Part shown: piece after piece, positions 8,392 through 16,843 of the stretch
How the letters are laid out: every line of letters starts with the position of its first letter
Numbering within the stretch: the stretch's first letter is position 1
Origin: Caldisericum sp.
Lineage (GTDB): Bacteria; Caldisericota; Caldisericia; Caldisericales; Caldisericaceae
NCBI GenBank assembly: GCA_022759145.1
Contig: JAEMPV010000028.1
Span: 1-32,059, forward strand
Direction of reading: 5' to 3'
Length of the DNA: 32,059 nt
Program-made: the position numbers and the translations under genes
Notes under the pieces: generated by a model
The model's input: the letters and a program-made list of their open reading frames with translations, nothing else
Told to the model about the DNA's origin: nothing
Database searches by the model: none

Positions 8392-9808
8392 TCTTTAACT
8401 CCTTATAAAGTTCCAAATATTTTTTTGCCGATTGTTCCCAGGAAAAATTGCAACTCATACCCACCCTTATTAATTGTAGCATTAAGTTACTATTTTTGAA
8501 AATTGAAATTGCTCTTTTGATGGTTTCCGTAAGAGCATCGCTACTATACTCTCCAAAGGAAAAACCATTTCCACAACTTGTTATCTCTGAATAATTATCA
8601 ACGGTATCTTTGAGTCCACCTACTTCATGAACTATTGGAAGCGTGCCGTACCTCAATGCAATCATCTGTCCCAAGCCGCATGGTTCATATTTCGATGGCA
8701 TAAGGAAAAAGTCTGATGAAGCGTATATTTTGTGCGCTAAAGCCTCATCAAATGTGAGGAAAAGTTTGAATTTTTCAGGATAAAGATCGCTTAGAACTTT
8801 CAATTTTTCTTCGAGTGGTTTTTCGCCTGTGCCTAATATAACTACATTAACATCTTCCTTTAAAACTTCTTTTAATGATTCCGAGAGTATATCAAGTCCT
8901 TTTTGTGAGGCAATTCTTGATACCATTCCAAAAAGTGGAGCATTTTCCTGTGCAAGCCCAAACTCTTTTGCGAAGGCATACTTGTTTTCTTTTTTGTTCT
9001 GGATTGTTTCGCTGTCAAACTTTTGATATATGAGCGTATCTTCTTTGGGATTCCAAATTTCGTAATCAATTCCATTTAGAATACCTACAAGGTCCTTTTT
9101 TCTTGTATTTAGTATGCCCTCCATTCTCTCGCCAAATTCAGGCGTGAGTATTTCTTTTGCGTATGTCGGGCTTACGGTGCTAATTTTATCTGCAAAAACA
9201 ATCCCGGCCTTCATAAAACTGACTTTTCCATAGAACTCTATTCCATCCATTGTAAAATATTTTTCGTCAATGTGGAGGGAATTTAATACCTCTTTGTCAA
9301 AATTGCCCTGGTAAGCGAGGTTATGGATAGTATAAAGAGTTTTGTAGGGTAATTTGGCATCTTTTACAAAAAGTGGAATTAAACCAGTTTGCCAGTCGTT
9401 TAGGTGAAGGACATCAATATTAAGATTAAGTGTCTCTAATATCTTAAGAACAGCTTTATCAAAGAATCCAAACCTTTCTGCATTGTCTGGATAATCAATC
9501 CCTTTTTCTCCATAAAGAGCATCTCTTCCGAAATAATCATCTTGCTCTACTAAAATTGCAAATCCATTTTTATAAAATTCGACGATGTTTGCAAAACCTT
9601 CGATATCCTTATTATCGATTTTTACTGTGAAAGAAATCCTTTTATCAAATTTATTAAATTGCTCTTTTGTCTTTTTGTAGTAAGGTGTAAAAAGGTATGT
9701 AGTCTCACCCATATTTGAAAATACTTTAAAGAGAGCACCTGCAACATCGGCAAGACCACCTGTTTTTGAAAAAGGAACTGCTTCGCTTGAAACTATTGCA
9801 ATGTTCAT
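8381..9808 (-). CDS. glgA: Glycogen synthase (GT5)
   Basis: Transfers glucose from a nucleotide sugar to a growing alpha-1,4-glucan. The 475-residue protein begins MNIAIVSSEAVPFSKTGGLADV-like, with the KTGGL nucleotide-sugar loop at Lys15. It contains LHLNDWQTGLIP and ends with the GT-B donor site MPSKYEPCGLGQMIALRYG. The frame extends seven codons upstream to an ATG at 9829, but that extension contains AAAGGAGG nine bases before the ATG at 9808, and 9808 gives the canonical N terminus. ADP-glucose is the usual bacterial donor, yet no glgC is in this window. The start is one base after the galT stop. Confidence 0.95.
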   Translation of the reverse strand: MNIAIVSSEAVPFSKTGGLADVAGALFKVFSNMGETTYLFTPYYKKTKEQFNKFDKRISFTVKIDNKDIEGFANIVEFYKNGFAILVEQDDYFGRDALYGEKGIDYPDNAERFGFFDKAVLKILETLNLNIDVLHLNDWQTGLIPLFVKDAKLPYKTLYTIHNLAYQGNFDKEVLNSLHIDEKYFTMDGIEFYGKVSFMKAGIVFADKISTVSPTYAKEILTPEFGERMEGILNTRKKDLVGILNGIDYEIWNPKEDTLIYQKFDSETIQNKKENKYAFAKEFGLAQENAPLFGMVSRIASQKGLDILSESLKEVLKEDVNVVILGTGEKPLEEKLKVLSDLYPEKFKLFLTFDEALAHKIYASSDFFLMPSKYEPCGLGQMIALRYGTLPIVHEVGGLKDTVDNYSEITSCGNGFSFGEYSSDALTETIKRAISIFKNSNLMLQLIRVGMSCNFSWEQSAKKYLELYKELKNAN

Positions 9809-9809
9809 A

Positions 9810-10817
9810 TTATTTTTCCTCCTTTGCATTTCTTAAAAATTGTGCTGCCTGTTCTGGGATCATTGGATTGATGTAAAATCCAGATCCCCACTCGAAACCT
9901 GCAAGCTGTGTAAGTCTTGGGACAATATGTATGTGGAAGTGGTAATAGGATATATTAAGGTTGTCAAGAGGGGCGGTATGGATATAAAAATTATAAGGGA
10001 CATTAGGGACTGCTTTTTCAAGCATCTTTAAGGAATTTTGGAGAATCTCTGCAAGTTTTGAAATTTCTAAAGCCTTTATCTGTCCAAAATCTGATATGTG
10101 TTCTTTAGGCAGTATCATTATTTCAAAAGGAACTGCTGCTGCAAAGGGAACAAATGAAACGAATTTTTCATTTTCGTCAATAACCCTTTCTTTATCTTCG
10201 AGTTCCTGCTCAACGATATCACAATAAATGCATCTTTCTTTGTATTGATAGTACCTTAGCGACATATCAAGTTCAAGTTTTACTACATCTGGAAGCACAG
10301 GCGTTGCAATAAGCTGGCAGTGCGGGTGTTCAAGTGAAGCACCAGCTCTTTTACCTTTGTTTTTAAATACGAGGATGTATTTTAATCGTACATCTTTTCT
10401 TAAATCAAGCATACGTTCTCTAAACATCCAGATAACTTTTTCCACATTTTCAAGAGGAAGAGATTCAAGTGACTTAAAGTGGTCGGGAGATTCAACGATA
10501 ACTTCATGTGCGCCAACTCCGTTCATAACATCGTAAATACCCCTTCCATGTCGGTTGAGCTCTCCTTCCACTTTTAAAGCAGGGAACTTATTAGGAATAA
10601 CTCTAACAATCCATCCAGGTTCGTTTGGGTTTGTGCCTTCTTTTCTTATGCTGGTAATTTCTGGTGGGGTCATTGACTCATGACCTTCGCAGAAAGGACA
10701 GTTTTCTGGTCCCTTTAAAACATCTTCTTCGCTTTTGAAATCAGTTGGTCTAAGGGCTCTTTCTGTTGCTATTATAACCCATTTTCCTGTCGTAGGATCT
10801 CTTCTTAGTTCTGGCAT
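9810..10817 (-). CDS. galT: Galactose-1-phosphate uridylyltransferase
   Basis: HIT-superfamily nucleotidyl transferase of 335 residues that exchanges UMP between UDP-glucose and galactose 1-phosphate. The nucleophilic His166 lies in EHPHCQ, where the E. coli enzyme has HPHGQ. Zinc ligands are suggested by Cys40/Cys43 (CPFC) and His164, and a second CIYC pair is at 196-199. The C-terminal YYHFHIHIVPR motif is the second HIT-like site. AAGGAGG stands six bases before the ATG. It sits between the GH57 enzyme and glgA with no galK or galE in view, so it may serve glucan-nucleotide sugar turnover or a broader hexose-1-phosphate specificity; that part is inference. Confidence 0.9.
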   Translation of the reverse strand: MPELRRDPTTGKWVIIATERALRPTDFKSEEDVLKGPENCPFCEGHESMTPPEITSIRKEGTNPNEPGWIVRVIPNKFPALKVEGELNRHGRGIYDVMNGVGAHEVIVESPDHFKSLESLPLENVEKVIWMFRERMLDLRKDVRLKYILVFKNKGKRAGASLEHPHCQLIATPVLPDVVKLELDMSLRYYQYKERCIYCDIVEQELEDKERVIDENEKFVSFVPFAAAVPFEIMILPKEHISDFGQIKALEISKLAEILQNSLKMLEKAVPNVPYNFYIHTAPLDNLNISYYHFHIHIVPRLTQLAGFEWGSGFYINPMIPEQAAQFLRNAKEEK

Positions 10818-10828
10818 TTAAAACCTCC

Positions 10829-12271
10829 TTATGGAAATCTTTTAATTGGATAATATAGATAATTTTTTACTTCGAGATTACTTTCTAAAAGCGCCTTAAT
10901 TAGGTGTCCTCTAAAAAGGTAGTCAAAGTCGAAGTTTATTTCTTTTTTGTGAAAATCACTATACCACCAGAAATGGTCGCTTGCTTCTGCCTTAAGTAAA
11001 AATTCGATTGCTTTATTATTGCTCTGGATAATTTTCCTTATTTCTAATAAATATGTCCATGCTGCATTTGTTTCCTCATCACCGATCCATGTATCGAAAT
11101 AGCCATTTATCCAGGATCCGGGAGTAAATGAATCAATTTTCTTCATAGGTATTGCATCACTTCCCAAAAGTGTATTATTCCTATCAAACGAACCAAACAA
11201 TTTTTTCATAAAGTCAATTCCGTAGTTCTCAAAGTACTCCCAGGGATTTTCTCCGTCCAGAATAAGTATAAGGGTACCATTTTTTGCAATTTCATGTTTT
11301 AGGTCTGTTATTGCATCTTCTACTCTCATTTTATTGTAAACAAAACCAATTTTATCAGAAATTACATGATTTCTTAAAAATAAAACAGTTCCGTTGTAAT
11401 CGTAAATGCCTTGTCCAAGACCGAAGTTTTTGACCACGGCTTCATCGCTTCCAACCCATTTGATGCCTGAATCTTTAATAAGGCTAATTGTTTCTTTTGA
11501 AATACTTCCTTCGGCTGGCCACATACCATTGATCTTTTTTCCGAAAACAGTTTCTCCAATTTCGATTGCTCTTTTTATTTGTATTTTTGCATCCTCAATT
11601 AGATTCGAATCTATTTGAGGTATTTTTGCGTTTGGTTTGCTTTCAAGTGCGGAGTGTAAATTTAATAAAAGTGGTAAAATTGGATGGTAATATGGAGTTA
11701 CAGTTATTTCAATTTGATTTCTTTCAAGAAGTTCCCTATACAAATTGAAAAGATTTTCTATAATTCTTTTCTCAAGATTTATAAGTACTTCTTTATCTTC
11801 TTTCGTAAAATTGGAACCCTTTTTTCTTAACTCGACAACTTCTTCGTCTATTGGAGCAAAGGCGGATAGTTTAAACAACACTTGAAAATCGATAATTTCA
11901 TTGTAAGAAAGTCTCTCTTCTTTAGTAAATTTTTCCCTGATGGAGTCTAAGCGAGTGCTTTTAAAAGAGTAAGGCGTATTGAATCTCCTGAATATAAAGT
12001 TTATTTCGCTTTGAGATAAACTTTCAGGGTCAACTTCCTCGTAGATTTGGTAGATATCTTTTGCCCCTTTTTGGTACCTTTGGATTTGCTCAATAAGGAT
12101 ACCTGAAAAATTTATGTTTGCTTTGAATTCAGTTTGAAGTAATATTTTTGGCACTGAGTAGTAACCGTTTAAACTATGCCTTCTTACCCACGGAAGAATG
12201 GTTTTATTTGTTAGGGAATCTAAATAATCTGGCTGGTGCATGTGCAACCATAAAAATAATTTATTCTGCAT
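10829..12271 (-). CDS. GH57 family alpha-glucan hydrolase or transferase
   Basis: First gene of the carbohydrate operon: a 480-residue glycoside hydrolase family 57 protein with no signal peptide, so it acts on cytoplasmic glucan. GH57 regions are visible: LHMHQPDY (His10, His12), TPYYHPILP (about 192-200), the nucleophile Glu254 in GMWPAEGS, the acid Asp339 in LDGENPWEYF and WIGDEETNAAW (about 395-405). This pattern fits the alpha-amylase/amylopullulanase-like branch. Family motifs alone do not separate amylase, 4-alpha-glucanotransferase or branching activity. Next to glgA, mutase and pgi it probably trims or remodels stored glycogen. The ATG at 12271 is preceded by GAGG, and divergent promoters lie just upstream. 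Confidence 0.88.
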   Translation of the reverse strand: MQNKLFLWLHMHQPDYLDSLTNKTILPWVRRHSLNGYYSVPKILLQTEFKANINFSGILIEQIQRYQKGAKDIYQIYEEVDPESLSQSEINFIFRRFNTPYSFKSTRLDSIREKFTKEERLSYNEIIDFQVLFKLSAFAPIDEEVVELRKKGSNFTKEDKEVLINLEKRIIENLFNLYRELLERNQIEITVTPYYHPILPLLLNLHSALESKPNAKIPQIDSNLIEDAKIQIKRAIEIGETVFGKKINGMWPAEGSISKETISLIKDSGIKWVGSDEAVVKNFGLGQGIYDYNGTVLFLRNHVISDKIGFVYNKMRVEDAITDLKHEIAKNGTLILILDGENPWEYFENYGIDFMKKLFGSFDRNNTLLGSDAIPMKKIDSFTPGSWINGYFDTWIGDEETNAAWTYLLEIRKIIQSNNKAIEFLLKAEASDHFWWYSDFHKKEINFDFDYLFRGHLIKALLESNLEVKNYLYYPIKRFP

Positions 12272-12290
12272 TTTTCAACCTCAATTTGTT

Positions 12291-12347
12291 TTGTATTTTT
12301 AAAAAAAATATACTATAATAGTATACATAACATTGCATTTATTACAA
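12291..12347. promoter_or_regulatory. Divergent overlapping promoters
   Basis: On the plus strand, TTGTAT (12291-12296), a 17-base spacer and TATAAT (12314-12319) can drive the sugar ATPase gene with a leader of about 50 bases. On the minus strand, TTGTAA (12347-12342), a 16-base spacer and TATACT (12325-12320) can drive the GH57 operon. The two -10 boxes are directly adjacent and both lie in a perfect palindrome, so one bound regulator could control both directions. The boxes are seen by eye; start sites are not measured. Confidence 0.6.
12309..12325. repeat. 17-bp perfect palindrome, candidate operator
   Basis: TATACTAT, a central A, then ATAGTATA form perfect 8-bp arms. It covers the -10 boxes of both divergent promoters between the GH57 operon and the sugar ATPase gene, the position expected of a repressor operator. 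No regulator gene is adjacent, so the protein, if any, is unknown. A chance AT-rich match to two overlapping -10 sequences is the alternative. Confidence 0.5.
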
Positions 12348-12374
12348 AATGTAAAAAATAGGAGAGGTGAAACA

Positions 12375-13487
12375 ATGGCCGATGTAAAATTAGTAAATGT
12401 GACTAAAAAGTTTGGCAATGTTGTTGCTGTAGACAATGTAAACATCTATGTGAATGACGGTGAGTTCTTTGTCCTACTTGGTCCTTCGGGTTGTGGAAAG
12501 ACAACCACACTTAGAATCGTTGCAGGGCTTGAAGAAGTAACTTCAGGAGAAGTATACATTGGAGGAAGGCTTGTAAATGATGTGCCCCCGAAAGATCGTG
12601 ATATTGCAATGGTTTTCCAGAACTATGCACTTTATCCCCATATGAATGTTTACAAAAATATCTCCTTCGGACTTGAATTAAGAAAAGTACCTCGTGATGT
12701 AATTGATAAAAAGGTAAAAGAAGTTGCAGCAATGTTAGGACTTGAAAATCTCCTCGACAGAAAACCAAGAGAACTTTCCGGTGGTCAGAGACAGAGGGTT
12801 GCTCTTGCAAGAGCGATTGTAAGAGACCCAAAGGTTTATCTTATGGATGAACCTTTATCAAACCTTGATGCTAAATTAAGGGTCCAGACAAGGGGAGAAC
12901 TCATTAAACTACATGAAAGACTTGGCGTAACAACAATCTATGTTACTCATGACCAGGTTGAGGCAATGACTCTTGGAGATAGAGTTGTTGTTATGAACAA
13001 AGGTAAAATTCAGCAAATTGGAACTCCCAAAGAAGTGTTTGATAAGCCAGCAAACAAATTTGTTGCAGGTTTCGTTGGGACTCCTCCAATGAACTTCTTT
13101 GATGTTACCGTAGAGAAAGTTGGAGATGACCTCGTATTGAAGGGGACAGACTTTGAAATTAAACCTCTTAAAGAGCATGCAAAAATCTTAGAGCAGACAA
13201 ATTTGAAAGGCAAAGAAGTTACTTTGGGCATAAGACCAAAGGACATTTTCCCCAAAGAGGAACTCCTTGAAAGTATGAAAAACTTCGTTGCCCAACTTAA
13301 GGCACCAATTGATTTTGTGGAATTGATGGGTTCTGAAACTTTCTTGCACTTTAAACTAAACGGGACTCTTGCTGTTGCTCGAGCCTCTGCTAATGCAAAC
13401 TACTCCATGGGAGATGTTGTTGATCTTTATGTCGATTTAAGAAATATTCATGTATTTGATAAGGAAACAGAAGAAGCATACTTCTAA
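12375..13487 (+). CDS. Sugar ABC transporter ATPase, MalK/UgpC/MsmX type
   Basis: ATP-hydrolysing subunit of carbohydrate importers, 370 residues. Walker A is GPSGCGKTT (36-44), the Q-loop glutamine is 82, the signature LSGGQ is 134-138, Walker B ends in DEP (158-160) and the switch His is 192. A C-terminal OB/TOBE-type regulatory domain (about 235-370) identifies the MalK/UgpC/MsmX group. The open frame reaches a TTG at 12333, but GGAGAGGTGA directly before the ATG at 12375 fixes the start. No permease or binding protein accompanies it, so it is probably a shared ATPase serving several sugar transporters encoded elsewhere, as MsmX does in Bacillus. Divergence from the glucan operon supports sugar control. 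Confidence 0.94.
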   Translation: MADVKLVNVTKKFGNVVAVDNVNIYVNDGEFFVLLGPSGCGKTTTLRIVAGLEEVTSGEVYIGGRLVNDVPPKDRDIAMVFQNYALYPHMNVYKNISFGLELRKVPRDVIDKKVKEVAAMLGLENLLDRKPRELSGGQRQRVALARAIVRDPKVYLMDEPLSNLDAKLRVQTRGELIKLHERLGVTTIYVTHDQVEAMTLGDRVVVMNKGKIQQIGTPKEVFDKPANKFVAGFVGTPPMNFFDVTVEKVGDDLVLKGTDFEIKPLKEHAKILEQTNLKGKEVTLGIRPKDIFPKEELLESMKNFVAQLKAPIDFVELMGSETFLHFKLNGTLAVARASANANYSMGDVVDLYVDLRNIHVFDKETEEAYF

Positions 13488-13766
13488 ATGCAAGTTGGTA
13501 TTTGCAATATAAAGTTTTTGGTGCCTGACTCTTTTTCCCTAAAGGATAAGAGGCAGGTTACTCAAAGTTTGGTAAAGAAATTACGAAATAATTTTAATGT
13601 TTCTATTGCAGAGGAGAATATAGACTCCTGGAAAGATGTGTATATAACTGTTGTAAGTGTGAATACAGAAAAGTCACATCTTTTTAGTACACTTTCAAAA
13701 GTTGTTGAATTTATTAAAAATGAGCCGAGAGTTATTCTTGAGGATTACAACATAGAAATTTTATAA
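13488..13766 (+). CDS. DUF503 (YlxP-like) protein
   Basis: A 92-residue protein of the DUF503 family, recognised by the opening MQVGICNIKFLVPDSFSLKD and the following KRQVTQSLVKKLRNNFNVS. It has the ferredoxin-like alpha/beta pattern of this family and no enzyme motif. YlxP homologues usually sit near infB and rbfA and have been tied to ribosome maturation, but here the gene starts immediately after the stop of the sugar ATPase gene with no spacer and no clear Shine-Dalgarno sequence. Expression by coupling to the upstream gene is therefore likely. The cellular role remains unknown. Confidence 0.85.
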   Translation: MQVGICNIKFLVPDSFSLKDKRQVTQSLVKKLRNNFNVSIAEENIDSWKDVYITVVSVNTEKSHLFSTLSKVVEFIKNEPRVILEDYNIEIL

Positions 13767-13778
13767 GGAGGAGATTCT

Positions 13779-15101
13779 ATGAAGGTTCTTTACAATGGCA
13801 AAATCATTACTTTAGGTAGTGAAGCCTATATCGAAAATGGTGCAATAGCAATAGAGAATGGAATTATTGTCGAAGTTGGATCGACTCAATCAATCCTTTC
13901 AAAGTATAAAGATGCCGAATTATACGATTTAGATGGAAGATTTGTAATTCCTGGTTTCATCAATACTCATATGCATCTTTACAGCACATTTGCAAGAGGG
14001 TTTGGTTTTGGAGGAGCCTCCCCTTATACATTCAAAGAAATCCTTGAGCTAATTTGGTGGAGACTCGACAAATTCCTTGATACGGAAGAAGAAATTTATT
14101 ATAGCGCATTAATGCCTGCGATAGAGGGTTTAAAATCGGGAACAACAACCATTATTGATCACCATGCCTCCTTTGGGCTTATAGATGGCTCCCTTGATAT
14201 CGTAGAAGATGCATTGAAGGAAGTTGGAATAAGGGGTGTTCTTGCTTATGAAACTTCTGACAGGTGGGGAAGAGAATTAAGTGAAAAATCGATAAAGGAA
14301 AATGAAAGGTATTTAAGAAAAGAGAAAAACAAAGATTTCTTTAACGCACTCTTCGGGTTGCACGCATCTTTTACGCTTGAGAACGAAACTCTTGAAAAAG
14401 TCTCAGCAATTGCAAAATCCCTCAATGTCGGTTTTCATATTCATGTTGCAGAGGGTACTGAAGATGTTGAGCACGCATTAAAAACCTCAGGAAAAAGGAC
14501 TGTTGAAAGGTTAAACGACTTCGGCATTCTTGGTAAAGATACACTTGCAATTCATTGTATCAATATTAATGAGAAAGAGATTGAAATTCTGAAAGACACA
14601 GGAACTACCGTTGTCCATAATCCAGAATCGAATATGAATAATGGTGTGGGAGTTGCGCCAATTCTTGAGATGGATAAGGCACATATTTTGTTAGGGCTTG
14701 GGACAGACGGATACACGCCATCTATGATTGAGTCAGTAAAGGTTGCTTACATATTGCCAAAACTCCATTATAGAGATCCCAGGGTTGGAAGTGATCTTGC
14801 AAGAAGGATGCTTTTTGAGAACAATTCGTCTATTGCAAGCCGCTTCTTTAATAGGAAGGTAGGAGTAATTGAAAAAGATGCCTATGCAGACCTTGTTGTG
14901 CTTGACTATAATCCACCGACTCCCGTTGATGGAAACAATTTCTTCTACCATCTCATTTTTGGCACTAGAGATAATGCAGTTAAAGATGTTTTTGTTCATG
15001 GAGAGTTGCTTGTAAAAGACCAGAAGTTAACGAAAATTGACGAAGAAGAAGTTTCAAGAAAATCGATTGAAGTTGCAAAGAAATTCTGGAGGAAGTTTTA
15101 A
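13779..15101 (+). CDS. ssnA: SsnA-like metal-dependent amidohydrolase
   Basis: A 440-residue amidohydrolase resembling SsnA and chlorohydrolase/guanine-deaminase-like enzymes. Metal ligands visible: His64 and His66 in NTHMHLYS, His222 in FHIHVAEG, a His near 259 in AIHC and Asp310 in LGTDGYTP. The segment TTTIIDHHAS and the tail VFVHGELLVKDQ fit SsnA. In E. coli, ssnA lies in a purine-catabolism/selenium cluster; here it precedes adenine deaminase, so a nucleobase or related heterocycle is the likely substrate, but no xanthine dehydrogenase or ygfK is in view. GGAGGAG precedes the ATG. It shares a probable operon with the genes on either side. Confidence 0.82.
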   Translation: MKVLYNGKIITLGSEAYIENGAIAIENGIIVEVGSTQSILSKYKDAELYDLDGRFVIPGFINTHMHLYSTFARGFGFGGASPYTFKEILELIWWRLDKFLDTEEEIYYSALMPAIEGLKSGTTTIIDHHASFGLIDGSLDIVEDALKEVGIRGVLAYETSDRWGRELSEKSIKENERYLRKEKNKDFFNALFGLHASFTLENETLEKVSAIAKSLNVGFHIHVAEGTEDVEHALKTSGKRTVERLNDFGILGKDTLAIHCININEKEIEILKDTGTTVVHNPESNMNNGVGVAPILEMDKAHILLGLGTDGYTPSMIESVKVAYILPKLHYRDPRVGSDLARRMLFENNSSIASRFFNRKVGVIEKDAYADLVVLDYNPPTPVDGNNFFYHLIFGTRDNAVKDVFVHGELLVKDQKLTKIDEEEVSRKSIEVAKKFWRKF

Positions 15102-15104
15102 TCT

Positions 15105-16832
15105 ATGGAACTCGATAGAAGAAAACTTTCTAATGTCATAGATGTAGCGAGAAGAAGAAAAGCCGCTGATGTATTAATAAAGAATGCAAAGATCGTTAAT
15201 GTCTTTAATGAATCAATTGAAGAGGGTAATATTGCAATTGCAGAAGGAATTATTGCGGGAATCGGCAATTACGAAGAAGGAAGCACTATTTATGATGTAA
15301 ATGGAGCATTCGTTGCACCTTCCTTTATAGATTCCCATATGCACATAGAAAGCACAATGCTTATACCAACAGAGTTTGCGAAGGCAGTAGTCCCTCTTGG
15401 AACTACAACTGCTATTGTTGACCCTCATGAAATAGCAAATGTTGCAGGTATTCCTGGAATTCAGTTTATGATAAATGCCTCAAAAGATTTACCTATGGAT
15501 ATTTACTTTATGCTTTCAAGTTGTGTTCCCGCAACTAACCTTGAGACATCTGGTGCAATTCTATACGCAGAAGACCTTGCGATGTTAAAGAATCACGAAA
15601 AGGTTCTTGGTCTTGCCGAGATGATGAATTATCCAGGTGTAATAAATAAAGATCCAGAGATTCTTGATAAAATTCTTCTCTTTAGGGATGGGATAATTGA
15701 CGGTCATTCTCCTACGCTTTCAGGTTATGAACTTAACGCATATTTATCGGCAGGCATTCTTGCTGACCATGAATGTACAACAAAAGAAGAGGCTCTTGAG
15801 AAGTTATCCAAAGGTATGTGGATAATGATGAGAGAAGGTTCTGTTACAAGAGATGTAATGAGCCTATTGCCAGTTTTGAACGATAAAACCAAACACAGAT
15901 TTTTGCTTTGTACTGACGATAAGCATCCAGAAGACCTTATTTCAGAGGGACATTTAAACTATGCAATTAAACTTCTTGTAGAAAATGGTATTCCTTTGCC
16001 TACTGCAGTAAGGCTTGCAACACTTAATCCTTCACTCTTCTTTGGATTCAGAAGAAAGGGCGGTGTTGCACCTGGCTATATTGCAGACCTTGTTGTTTTT
16101 GATAATCTGAATAAAATGAGTCTTGTTTTTAAAGAAGGAGCACTTGTTGCAAAAGATGGAAAGGCTCTTTTTGATGTCGAGGAGCCAAGGCACGATGATG
16201 CAGTTAAGAATACAATAAACCTTAAAGCGGCAACTTTTGAGAAGTTAAGAGTTGCAAATAAAGGCAAAAAGATTAGAGTAATAGGCTTAAGGCACGATTC
16301 AATAGTGACAGATGAATTGATTGTAACTCCAAAAGTTGAAGATGGTTTTGTCGTATCTGATACTGAAAATGATGTTATAAAAATTGCTGTGTTTGAAAGG
16401 CACAAGGCAACAGGCAAAGTCTCCGTCGGTTTTATAAAAGGGCTTGGTTTAAAGAGAGGTGCATTTGCAACCTCAATAGCGCACGATTCTCACAACATAA
16501 TTGTTGCTGGAGAAAATGATAGAGATATGCTTCTTGTTGTAACCCAACTTGAAGCAATAGGAGGAGGAATTGCAATCGCTAAGGACGGTGCTGTCCTTGA
16601 TTATCTTGCTCTTCCATATGGTGGACTAATGACGAATCGTTCAGTTTATGAAGTTGCAGAAGTCCTTGAAAGACTTCATAAGATTGCGCATAATGAACTT
16701 GGTGTAACATATCCAGATCCATTTATGGCGCTTGCCTTTATGCATCTTGCTGTTATTCCAAAACTAAAAATAACTGATTCAGGACTTGTTGATGTTGAAA
16801 AATTCACTTTCGTTGATCTTTTTGTAGATTAG
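15105..16832 (+). CDS. ade: Adenine deaminase
   Basis: Hydrolyses adenine to hypoxanthine and ammonia. The 575-residue length and layout match the bacterial Ade family: amidohydrolase barrel with DSHMHIEST (His78, His80, Glu82), the DPHEIANVAG motif (about 106-115), ILADHECTT and the metal/catalytic CTDDKHP, then the Ade-specific C-terminal domain with GLKRGAFATSIAHDSHNI and GGGIAIAKDG. It starts three bases after the SsnA-like gene; GGAGG lies about 12 bases before the ATG. Together with the convergent BMP nucleoside transporter it supports purine salvage or use of adenine as a nitrogen source. Confidence 0.95.
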   Translation: MELDRRKLSNVIDVARRRKAADVLIKNAKIVNVFNESIEEGNIAIAEGIIAGIGNYEEGSTIYDVNGAFVAPSFIDSHMHIESTMLIPTEFAKAVVPLGTTTAIVDPHEIANVAGIPGIQFMINASKDLPMDIYFMLSSCVPATNLETSGAILYAEDLAMLKNHEKVLGLAEMMNYPGVINKDPEILDKILLFRDGIIDGHSPTLSGYELNAYLSAGILADHECTTKEEALEKLSKGMWIMMREGSVTRDVMSLLPVLNDKTKHRFLLCTDDKHPEDLISEGHLNYAIKLLVENGIPLPTAVRLATLNPSLFFGFRRKGGVAPGYIADLVVFDNLNKMSLVFKEGALVAKDGKALFDVEEPRHDDAVKNTINLKAATFEKLRVANKGKKIRVIGLRHDSIVTDELIVTPKVEDGFVVSDTENDVIKIAVFERHKATGKVSVGFIKGLGLKRGAFATSIAHDSHNIIVAGENDRDMLLVVTQLEAIGGGIAIAKDGAVLDYLALPYGGLMTNRSVYEVAEVLERLHKIAHNELGVTYPDPFMALAFMHLAVIPKLKITDSGLVDVEKFTFVDLFVD

Positions 16833-16843
16833 GAGGTTTTGAA

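Noticed and set aside
12333-12374. Upstream TTG start for the sugar ATPase gene
   Set aside because: The extra residues are not family-like and contain the GGAGAGGTGA ribosome site of the ATG at 12375.
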